64,000 nt of DNA from Phycisphaeraceae bacterium (GTDB lineage Bacteria > Planctomycetota > Phycisphaerae > Phycisphaerales > UBA1924): positions 310,001 to 374,000 of the forward strand of contig JAHBXE010000001.1 of the NCBI GenBank assembly GCA_019636625.1, in the 5' to 3' direction. The number at the start of each line of letters is the position of its first letter. Positions within the stretch are counted from its first letter, which is position 1. Below are positions 27,051 through 36,515 of the stretch, piece by piece. The notes beneath the pieces were generated by a model. That model did no database searches. It saw only the letters and a list, made by a program, of their open reading frames with translations, and was not told the origin of the DNA. The position numbers were made by a program, and so were the translations under genes.

Positions 27051-27794
27051 ATGCCGATCCTCGGATCCAACGCGGTGATTTTGGCAGCCTTGGCCTTTGT
27101 GCTGGGGGGAATGATCGTTTACCTGGCTCAAAGCCGCGTGCGTGGATTCCTACGCCGGACCAAGCAGGAAACGGTGACGATCCAGACGATCGCCGAGCAC
27201 GTGCGGTCGGTCGGCAAACTTGTCGGGCTGGAAGTGTGCGCGAAGGAGATCGCGACCGCCACGAGCGGGTGGGCGTGGCTGCCTCCGCTGCTCTTGAGCC
27301 AGGCGCGGCTCGCGATGATCTTTCACTTTGAGAAGCAGTACACCATCGACCTGTCCCGGCTGGACGCATCGGATGTGCAGGACCTGGGCGAAGGTCGGTA
27401 TCGGGTATCGCTGCCCCCGATCGAAGGGCACCTGCGGCTGCTCGATCTGACGCCGTATGACATTCAGAACGCGCGGATTCTGGGTCTTCTGGATGTGATC
27501 CCGATGACGGCGGATCGTCAGCGAGAGATGATGAAGCGGGCGCAGAGCCAGGCGGCGGATCTGTACGAGAGCAACAACCCGAGGTATCAGGCTGAGGCCG
27601 CGGCGAGCATCGAGCGGCACCTTCGGAGCCTGCTGGGGCTGGTGGGGGTGCAGGCCGAGTTTGAATGGAAGGACGGTCGGCGCGCTGCAACGCGGGGTGA
27701 AAGACTACCCGTCGCGGCAAAGCGTCGTGATCGTGAAAGTGCCGAGGGGCGGACTCGAACCGCCGACCTCCGGGTTATGAATCCAGCGCTCTAA
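27051..27794 (+). CDS. DUF4230-like membrane-anchored protein, 3' end antisense to tRNA-Met
   Basis: A 247-residue protein with one N-terminal membrane helix (AVILAALAFVLGGMIVYLA) and a soluble domain with KLVGLEVCAKEI, ARLAMIFHFEKQYTIDLSRL and RYRVSLPPIEGHL. These resemble DUF4230 proteins, whose role is unknown. The last ~18 codons (ending GRTRTADLRVMNPAL) lie opposite a tRNA-Met gene, and the stop codon falls in sequence complementary to the anticodon arm. The tail is therefore a by-product of the tRNA sequence; either the gene has lost its own stop and borrowed this one, or the overlap is genuine and fixed. Confidence 0.65.
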   Translation: MPILGSNAVILAALAFVLGGMIVYLAQSRVRGFLRRTKQETVTIQTIAEHVRSVGKLVGLEVCAKEIATATSGWAWLPPLLLSQARLAMIFHFEKQYTIDLSRLDASDVQDLGEGRYRVSLPPIEGHLRLLDLTPYDIQNARILGLLDVIPMTADRQREMMKRAQSQAADLYESNNPRYQAEAAASIERHLRSLLGLVGVQAEFEWKDGRRAATRGERLPVAAKRRDRESAEGRTRTADLRVMNPAL

Positions 27795-27814
27795 ACCAGC
27801 TGAGCTACCTCGGC
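27740..27814 (-). tRNA. tRNA-Met (CAT), elongator type
   Basis: Seventy-five bases fold as a complete cloverleaf: acceptor GCCGAGG paired with CCTCGGC, D-stem GCTC/GAGC, anticodon loop TTCATAA with CAT, and T-arm GGCGG-TTCGAGT-CCGCC with discriminator A. CCA is not encoded. The anticodon stem CTGGA/CCCGG has a T-G pair and an A-C mismatch next to the loop. The initiator hallmarks, a 1-72 mismatch and three G-C pairs at the loop, are absent. An Ile2 tRNA whose CAT is modified by TilS cannot be excluded. Confidence 0.9.
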
Positions 27815-27824
27815 AGGGTGCGGA

Positions 27825-27852
27825 ATCGTACGCCGGATTCGGGGAGGAGCAA
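27825..27852 (-). promoter_or_regulatory. Promoter of the tRNA-Met gene
   Basis: On the minus strand TTGCTC (27847-27852) is 16 nt from TACGAT (27825-27830), which ends 10 nt before the tRNA 5' end. Confidence 0.45.
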
Positions 27853-27886
27853 GCTGGGAGGGGGCCGGGACGAGGTGGGGGTGGGC

Positions 27887-30121
27887 TCAGCGGACGGCTT
27901 CGATGCGAAGGTCGAGAACGGCGTGCCCGGTGATCTGGAAGTACTCGACGACAATGGGGACTGGGCGAGCCTCCGTGACTTCCAGGACGGCGGTGTCGGT
28001 GGTGGGCCCGTGGTGCGTCCAGTTCTCAATGAGCGGTTTGCCGTCGGCGAGGAGACGGACACCGTCATCGCTCTGGATGATGAAACGCCACTTGCCGGGG
28101 GTCATGGAGAGCGTGGTGGAAGCGACGAGACCGTAGAAGCTGCCGCCGATGTTCGAGGAAGCGAAGGCGGAAACGGACTTGACGGCCCTGGGGCCGGTGC
28201 TGCCGAACTTGAAGGACAAGGTATCCACGGATGTGCGAACAGCGGATGGCCCCTTGGCGAGGGCGCGCCAGGCATCAAGATCGGCCGGCGGAAGCGGGGG
28301 CTGGGCCGAGCCTGTCCATTCGAACAGCGAGACATCCCACTGTGCACGGATGATGGAGGATGAGAACTCGTACTTGAAGCGGGGGCTTTCGACGATGAGC
28401 GTGTATCCGAAGACGCCGGGTTGACGGGCTTCGATGTTGATGAGCTGGCCCCCAATCTCGCTCCGACCGGAAGAGACGTTGAGGGCCTGCGGGCTCATGC
28501 CGCCGACCTGGTCGAGACGGAGCCGGGCGTCGGGGGGCATGCGGAGCAGTTCGTAGCGGTGCGTCGTGCCGCTGGTGGTGACGGGGCGGGCGAGGGGCGT
28601 TTCGTGGTCCCACGGGCCCCACTCGGTCATGAAGATGGTGTGCCGCCCGGCCAGGCCGGAGCGGGCGCCGACGGGCCGCGTCTCGCCGACCAACTGGAAC
28701 GGCGGGAGTATGTACATGGGCGAGTCGCCCTCTCGGGTGACCTCGATGCCGGGATCGGCGACAATCTCCTGCCCGACTTCTTCTATGCGGTTCATTGCGA
28801 AGACGGTGCCTGTGACCGTGCCGCCGGGCGCATGCCGGAGGTGAAGGGCGATCTTGTCCTTGCGGAAGAGGTTGTCGGCGATGATGTTGCTTTCGACGGC
28901 GGACTTTACTCCCGGCAAGGTCATGAGGCGTGCATCGTCGTCCCACCAGAGGTGGATGCCGCAGGCGTTGTTCTCAAAGGTGTTGCCGACGATGAGGTTG
29001 TGGGAGCCGTGTTCGATGTTGACGCCGCCGCGCTCGAGTCCGAAGGCCATGTCGCCGTTGTCCTTGAACTCGTTCTCGGCGATGAGGGTGCCGTGGGAAT
29101 AGCCGCCCCAGATGCCGCAGATCGCGTTCCCGACAAAGCGGTTGTTGGCGATCTGGTTCCCGTGGGAGAAGGTCATCTCGAGGCCGTGCGCGGCCGCGTA
29201 GGAAAGATCGTTGCCGACGATCAGGTTGTCGTTGCAGCCGTTACGCGTGTAGCGGAAGTCGGGCGCGGGGGGCGGTGCTTCACCGATGGCCTCGCGACCG
29301 GCGAAACCGAAGATGCCGTCGCCGCCGTGCGTGATCGAGTTCTCGGCGATGAGGTTCTGCGAGCACTGCTCGAACATGAGCAGGCCGGCGGAGTCCTGGC
29401 CCCGGTTGTAGACCTTGTGCGAGTAGCCGCGGATGCAGAAGTCCAGGGCGTTTCGGCAAACCAGGTTCCGGCTGCTTCGCCACATGGCAAGTCCCCAACC
29501 GGAGAGGAAGGAGCAGTCGTTGTCGAAGATGCGGGAGTCGGTCACGCGGTCGAGCATGATGCCGTTCTGGCCCCGGCGCACGCGCACGTTGCGGATGGTC
29601 ACCTTGGAGGCGTTGCGCACGGAGAGTGCCGCGGCGTACTTGTCGAGCCATTCGCCGTTGTCGTTGTGGTGCGGGTACATCCAGTCGGAGCCGTCCTCGG
29701 CTTCGGGGGTGGACTTGAGCCGCTGGCGAAAGTTGCCGGAAAGATCAGCGCCGTCGACCCAGAGGCCCGGGCAGTCGGTGGCGTGGATGCCGATCTTGAA
29801 TCCCGTCACGTTGGCGCCCTTGATCACGACGTCTTTGTGGTTGTGGAGGCGGATGCCGATGCCGGTGAGCGTGTTGCCCGGGGCGTCCGGAGCGGCGCCG
29901 CGAAGGATGGATCCGGCTTCAAACTCGACGGTGATCCCGTCGGCAGCGATGTGGATGACGCCGTCGCCATTGGTGTCACGGATGATGGCGTCCTTGGCGA
30001 TCTGCACGATGCATGACGTGTCGATGCGTGTGTCGTCCGAGGAGACGAGCACGGTTGGGAGCGTGGGTGGTTCAGCCCGGGCGAGGGCGGCGGCGAGGAG
30101 AGAAGCGAGAAGACTGGTCAT
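27887..30121 (-). CDS. Secreted parallel beta-helix protein with C-terminal PA14-like domain
   Basis: A 744-residue exported protein. A signal peptide (MTSLLASLLAAALARAEPP) is followed by a right-handed beta-helix of about residues 30-470 in which N, D and G recur at turns, with NosD/pectate-lyase-like repeats such as NLIAENSITHGGDGIFG, NQIANNRFVGNAICGIWGG and NLIVGNTFENNACGIHLWW. The C-terminal ~130 residues contain KWRFIIQSDDGVRLLADGKPLI (here as FIIQSDDGVRLLADGK) and NWTHHGP, the core of the PA14 carbohydrate-binding fold. Together these suggest a polysaccharide lyase or a carbohydrate-binding surface protein. No catalytic residues can be assigned. The 3' end lies 72 nt beyond the tRNA gene. 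Confidence 0.82.
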   Translation of the reverse strand: MTSLLASLLAAALARAEPPTLPTVLVSSDDTRIDTSCIVQIAKDAIIRDTNGDGVIHIAADGITVEFEAGSILRGAAPDAPGNTLTGIGIRLHNHKDVVIKGANVTGFKIGIHATDCPGLWVDGADLSGNFRQRLKSTPEAEDGSDWMYPHHNDNGEWLDKYAAALSVRNASKVTIRNVRVRRGQNGIMLDRVTDSRIFDNDCSFLSGWGLAMWRSSRNLVCRNALDFCIRGYSHKVYNRGQDSAGLLMFEQCSQNLIAENSITHGGDGIFGFAGREAIGEAPPPAPDFRYTRNGCNDNLIVGNDLSYAAAHGLEMTFSHGNQIANNRFVGNAICGIWGGYSHGTLIAENEFKDNGDMAFGLERGGVNIEHGSHNLIVGNTFENNACGIHLWWDDDARLMTLPGVKSAVESNIIADNLFRKDKIALHLRHAPGGTVTGTVFAMNRIEEVGQEIVADPGIEVTREGDSPMYILPPFQLVGETRPVGARSGLAGRHTIFMTEWGPWDHETPLARPVTTSGTTHRYELLRMPPDARLRLDQVGGMSPQALNVSSGRSEIGGQLINIEARQPGVFGYTLIVESPRFKYEFSSSIIRAQWDVSLFEWTGSAQPPLPPADLDAWRALAKGPSAVRTSVDTLSFKFGSTGPRAVKSVSAFASSNIGGSFYGLVASTTLSMTPGKWRFIIQSDDGVRLLADGKPLIENWTHHGPTTDTAVLEVTEARPVPIVVEYFQITGHAVLDLRIEAVR

Positions 30122-30181
30122 GGGCGCATGGTACCGCCGCGACGATCCGCAGAGCGCGCCGTGACAGGATTGAGGGAGCGA

Positions 30182-30484
30182 TCAGGCCGGGGTCTGTCCG
30201 CCGGAGTTTCGGCTGACGCGGACATCCTCGCCGCTGTCGTTCACAGGGGTCCGGACCTCGGAAGACTCGCGGTTGCTCAGCTTGGGGGAAGGCTTGGAAG
30301 ACTCGGCTTCAATCTCGTCCTCAATGCCCTTGAGCCCCTTGCGGAACTCGACGATGCCGCGGCCCAGGCCACGCCCGACTTCGGGGAGCTTCCGCCCGAA
30401 GATCAGGAGTCCGAGGATCAGGATGATGAGAAGACTGGGACCCCGGAAGAGGTTGTCGATGAACGCCAGGGTGATCGTGTCCAT
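30182..30484 (-). CDS. tatA: Twin-arginine translocase TatA/E-type subunit
   Basis: A 100-residue Tat component. From ATG 30484 (GAGG 6 nt upstream) it has a short N-terminus, the membrane helix GPSLLIILILGLLIFG, the hinge motif FGRKLPEVGRGLGRG, an amphipathic helix (EFRKGLKGIEDEIE) and a polar unstructured tail. That is the standard TatA layout, forming the size-adjustable pore for folded proteins. At least one Tat substrate is encoded in the window (the aminotransferase-like protein at 6920). An upstream in-frame start would add 18 residues without a ribosome binding site. Confidence 0.93.
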   Translation of the reverse strand: MDTITLAFIDNLFRGPSLLIILILGLLIFGRKLPEVGRGLGRGIVEFRKGLKGIEDEIEAESSKPSPKLSNRESSEVRTPVNDSGEDVRVSRNSGGQTPA

Positions 30485-30537
30485 GAATCCCTCGAAGCTG
30501 GAGACGGAAACCGCTACTGCCAAGGGTAAGGGGTTCA

Positions 30538-30594
30538 CGGGCCAAACGCCACAAGGCGGTCGGAATTGCCGTTGGCCCGTAGAACAGGCCTGTT
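30538..30594. repeat. Nested inverted repeats between folD-like gene and tatA
   Basis: CGGGCCAA (30538-30545) pairs with TTGGCCCG (30572-30579), enclosing a smaller CGCC-ACAA-GGCG hairpin (30547-30558). Four bases on is the perfect 12-bp palindrome AACAGGCCTGTT (30583-30594). In the minus-strand transcript these would sit after the folD-like stop and before tatA, so they could be a terminator without a T-run, a processing site or a tatA leader structure. Confidence 0.45.
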
Positions 30595-30612
30595 GCGGGG
30601 CTGTTTCACGTC

Positions 30613-33759
<3,147 letters not shown>

Positions 33760-33893
33760 GCTGAAAGCTTGTACCGGGCCGCGAACGTGAGCGAGCGGAA
33801 TCTCGCGGGTCCTGGGGGGTTCTTGTTGTCCCGGCGTTTCATATAGGTTCCTTCCGCTCATTCAGACTCGCGGTCCTGGCGGTGAAAGTCTGC

Positions 33894-33899
33894 TACCGT
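33894..33899 (+). promoter_or_regulatory. -10 box placed for a leaderless CYTH-gene mRNA
   Basis: TACCGT ends 6 nt before GTG 33906. There is no Shine-Dalgarno. The spacing is the same as at ligA. Confidence 0.3.
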
Positions 33900-33905
33900 G
33901 TAGCG

Positions 33906-34406
33906 GTGCGGAACGTTGAGTTCAAGGCCGAGTTGAAGGACCTGCCCCTGGCACGGACGATCTGCCGCGCCTTGGGAGCGACGTCCATTTCGACGATGCA
34001 GCAGACGGACACGTACTACAAGCTCCCGGCGGGTCGGTTGAAGAAGCGCGAGATTGACGGTGAACCGACGGAGTACATCTTTTACCAGCGGCCGGACAAG
34101 ACGCAGCCCAAGATCAGCGACTTCAAGATTTACAGTGAGAACGAGGCGATCACGCGGTTCGGGGCGACGGCGCTTCCGGTGTGGCTTGTGGTGAAGAAGA
34201 TTCGGGAGTTGTGGATGCTCGGGAACGTACGGATCCACCTGGACACAGTCGAGACGCTCGGGACGTTCCTGGAGTTCGAAGCGCTGGTAAGCCCGCAGAG
34301 CGATGAGCAGAAGTGCCGGGCGGTGGTGGCTGAGCTTCGGGAGCGGTTCCGGCCGGTGCTTGGCGAGCCGGTGTCGGTGGGGTACAGCGACCTTCTCGCC
34401 GGGTGA
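33906..34406 (+). CDS. CYTH-domain protein (class IV adenylate cyclase-like)
   Basis: A 166-residue CYTH protein. The N-terminal MRNVEFKAELKD matches CyaB-type members (RNxExKAxL), followed by QQTDTYYKLPAGRLKKRE, RPDKTQPKISDF and, at the other end of the tunnel, HLDTVETLGTFLEFEALV, where the acidic residues bind metal-triphosphate. The family includes class IV adenylate cyclases, thiamine triphosphatases and inorganic triphosphatases, and cannot be split by eye. A GTG at 33882 is also in frame. It converges with the coiled-coil gene across a terminator hairpin at 34427-34459. Confidence 0.83.
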   Translation: MRNVEFKAELKDLPLARTICRALGATSISTMQQTDTYYKLPAGRLKKREIDGEPTEYIFYQRPDKTQPKISDFKIYSENEAITRFGATALPVWLVVKKIRELWMLGNVRIHLDTVETLGTFLEFEALVSPQSDEQKCRAVVAELRERFRPVLGEPVSVGYSDLLAG

Positions 34407-34426
34407 GGGTGGCGAGCAAAGAAAGT

Positions 34427-34459
34427 CCGCCGGGCCGCCCCTGTGAGGCGACCCGGCGG
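34427..34459 (-). terminator. Terminator between convergent genes
   Basis: CCGCCGGG (34427-34434) pairs with CCCGGCGG (34452-34459), with partial further pairing inside the 17-nt loop. On the minus strand the stem is followed by ACTTTCTTTG, favouring termination of the coiled-coil gene; it may also stop the CYTH gene. Confidence 0.6.
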
Positions 34460-34487
34460 TTGCGGAGTTGACTGGAGGTCGAAAGCC

Positions 34488-35450
34488 TCAGCGGGAAGCG
34501 ACCTGGCCGTTGTCCTTGGCCGCGGGCTTGGTCGAATCGGGCCCGATCTCGATGACCGAGGGGGCGACTTCGATCGCCTTGGGCGCGGAGGGCTTGAGGC
34601 CCTTGAAGCCGCCTCGGGACTGCTCGTTGTCGAGGAGGTACTTCGCGGCGTTCTCGTAGTTCTTGCAGTCGCTGGTCTGGCTGAACATCTGGAGCTTGGC
34701 TTCCTGCTTGGCCCGGATGTCGGCGAAGCGGGCGGTGACCTGGTCGAGGCTGGCCGCGCGGTAGCGGCTGTGGTTGTCGATGGTCTCCTGGCGCTTCTCC
34801 ATCAGCTCGATCATGCGTTCGTTGCGGCTGATGGCGTCGACCTGGCGGTCGAGGGCCCAGAGCTGGGTCTGGAACTCGGCCCGCTCGGTCTCCATCTGCT
34901 CGAGAAGCGTGGTGAGGCGGTCTCGCTGCTGACCGAGGTAGCCGAGGTCGCGCTCAATGTCCGAGACGCGCTGCGAGTAGGCGTTGCGGAGCTGGTTGAC
35001 GCGGTTGGCCTTGTTGTACGCCTCATCGAGGCTCATGGCGCTGGGGCCGGCGTCGAAGCGGACGCGGACAACCTGCGCGACGCCGGAGGTCTTGGCTTCC
35101 TCGGCCCGCGTCAGGACGGTCTGCATGCTCTCGAGGTCGGTCTCGGCCATCGCGACGACCTTCTTGCTGACGGCCAGCTCACGCTCGAGCTGCGCGTACT
35201 GCTCGTTGAGCTCGGCCAGGTCGCCGCGGATGTCGGCGATCTTCTTGGGGTACTGGCCTTCAAGGTCGCGGAGCTGAGCGCGGAGGGCGACGGGATCACT
35301 GATGTTGCCGTCGATGGCGCTGTTGACCTTGGAACGAGCCTGGTGGAAGACGGCCCGGACGCGGTCGGGTCCCGCCACGGCCACCGCCACTCCGCCGACG
35401 ACCGCCGTGATGACGCCTGCACGAATCACTGTCTTGCTGATGCAACCCAT
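34488..35450 (-). CDS. Membrane-anchored coiled-coil protein
   Basis: A 320-residue protein with one N-terminal membrane helix (VIRAGVITAVVGGVAVAVAG) and a long heptad-rich helical region from about residue 45 to 265 (for example EQYAQLERELAVSKKVVAMA and RDRLTTLLEQMETERAEFQT), ending in a Pro/Lys-rich tail. Cysteine 3 (MGCISK) is too close to the start for a lipoprotein signal. The second ATG (35450) is chosen over 35456 because GGAG then lies 8 nt upstream. It is divergent from the sigma factor gene across 279 nt containing two palindromes. The overall shape recalls PspA-like or envelope-spanning coiled coils, but no family is recognised. Confidence 0.75.
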   Translation of the reverse strand: MGCISKTVIRAGVITAVVGGVAVAVAGPDRVRAVFHQARSKVNSAIDGNISDPVALRAQLRDLEGQYPKKIADIRGDLAELNEQYAQLERELAVSKKVVAMAETDLESMQTVLTRAEEAKTSGVAQVVRVRFDAGPSAMSLDEAYNKANRVNQLRNAYSQRVSDIERDLGYLGQQRDRLTTLLEQMETERAEFQTQLWALDRQVDAISRNERMIELMEKRQETIDNHSRYRAASLDQVTARFADIRAKQEAKLQMFSQTSDCKNYENAAKYLLDNEQSRGGFKGLKPSAPKAIEVAPSVIEIGPDSTKPAAKDNGQVASR

Positions 35451-35539
35451 TGTCATTCTCCTGATCCAGTCCCGGTGGCGGCGACCAGCCGTTCGGGGCG
35501 GGGTGCGTGTTCGAAGAGCTTGTTGGGAGCGGGGTGTGG

Positions 35540-35558
35540 CGGATTTCGCGCGAATCCG
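35540..35558. promoter_or_regulatory. Inverted repeat in the divergent promoter region (left)
   Basis: CGGATT (35540-35545) and AATCCG (35553-35558) flank the core, and TTCGCGCGAA (35545-35554) is itself a perfect 10-bp palindrome. It lies 90 nt upstream of the coiled-coil gene on the minus strand, so it is a candidate operator. Confidence 0.35.
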
Positions 35559-35697
35559 TTGGCAGGTCTGATAAGAAGCTGGCTTCGCCGGTTCGAACGT
35601 TGGGGCGGGGAGGGCCGCGCCGCATACCCTGTTGGGGAAACATACGGGGCGGCGGACCGCAGCAAAACCGCCGGGCACGGATACAGAACAAGAGAAA

Positions 35698-35713
35698 CCC
35701 GTACAAGTACGGG
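35698..35713. promoter_or_regulatory. Palindrome upstream of the sigma factor gene
   Basis: CCCGTAC-AA-GTACGGG is a 7-bp inverted repeat with a 2-nt spacer, ending 16 nt before the TTG start of the sigma factor gene. It is a good candidate binding site for a dimeric regulator, possibly autoregulatory. Confidence 0.45.
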
Positions 35714-35729
35714 TCTGCGGAGTTGAGCG

Positions 35730-36476
35730 TTGAACACACTGACGACAAGCTTCGTCGCCCGTCTCAAGCGCAACGATGAAGCGGCGTGGTTTGAGCTTTG
35801 GCAAACATTCGGGCCTGTGATCCGGGCGCAGCTCATGAAGTGGGGCAAGGGGCGGATCGGGTCGCAGACGGTGCAGGATCTGTCGCAGGAGACGATGGCG
35901 GCGCTGTCGGACTCGATCGACCGATACGACCCGACACGCGGGGCGAGGTTCTCCACCTGGCTGCTGGCGATCGCCAAGCACGTGCTCGGGGATGAAATGG
36001 ACCGCCGCAATGCGCAGAAGCGCGGCTCTGGTCGCAAGGGCGCGGATTTTGACGACGCGTGGATGGCATCGTCCGGGGCGTCGGTCGATGAGAACTACGA
36101 AGCGGCGGTGTTCCGGGCGAAAGTGGAGGCCGCGATCCGGCTCGTGGAGAAGGAATGCGAGTTCATGGATTTTTCCATCTACCGGATGCGAGTGCTGGAT
36201 GGGCAGCCAGGCAAGGGTGTCGCGGCGGCGCTGGGGATCAGCGAGCCGACGGTCAGCCGGCGGCTGGCAAAGGTACGGGACATGCTGCGGATGAGGTTGA
36301 AGGAGGTCATCGCGACTTACAGCTTCACACCCGAGGAAGAGGATGAGGCGGAGCGAAACGGACTGGGGTTGAATCCCAGCAAGACGGACGATGTGCTCTT
36401 TGATGAGAGCATCGCGGAGATTTACCACCGGCAGACGGAGCTGCGTCGGCAGGAACAGGCGAACCTGAGGCCCTGA
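35730..36476 (+). CDS. ECF-like RNA polymerase sigma factor
   Basis: A 248-residue sigma-70-family protein. Region 2 is recognisable at about residues 20-95 (FGPVIRAQLMKWGKGRI, then VQDLSQETMAALSDSIDRYDP, seen as LSQETMAALSDSI, and FSTWLLAIAKHVLGDEMDRR), and region 4 with a helix-turn-helix at about 145-195 (VAAALGISEPTVSRRLAKVR). Region 4 is followed by an acidic C-terminal extension of ~50 residues, longer than in a minimal ECF sigma. The start is TTG 35730 with GGAG 7 nt upstream. The adjacent downstream gene, 39 nt away, encodes a transmembrane Ser/Thr kinase, and such pairs are a common planctomycete arrangement in which the kinase may control the sigma factor. Confidence 0.85.
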   Translation: MNTLTTSFVARLKRNDEAAWFELWQTFGPVIRAQLMKWGKGRIGSQTVQDLSQETMAALSDSIDRYDPTRGARFSTWLLAIAKHVLGDEMDRRNAQKRGSGRKGADFDDAWMASSGASVDENYEAAVFRAKVEAAIRLVEKECEFMDFSIYRMRVLDGQPGKGVAAALGISEPTVSRRLAKVRDMLRMRLKEVIATYSFTPEEEDEAERNGLGLNPSKTDDVLFDESIAEIYHRQTELRRQEQANLRP

Positions 36477-36515
36477 ACCCGCCGCCGCCCCCCTCCCTGC
36501 CCGAGGGACTGATCC

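Noticed and set aside
27740-27814. Initiator tRNA-fMet
   Set aside because: It has a paired first acceptor position and lacks the three G-C pairs next to the anticodon loop.
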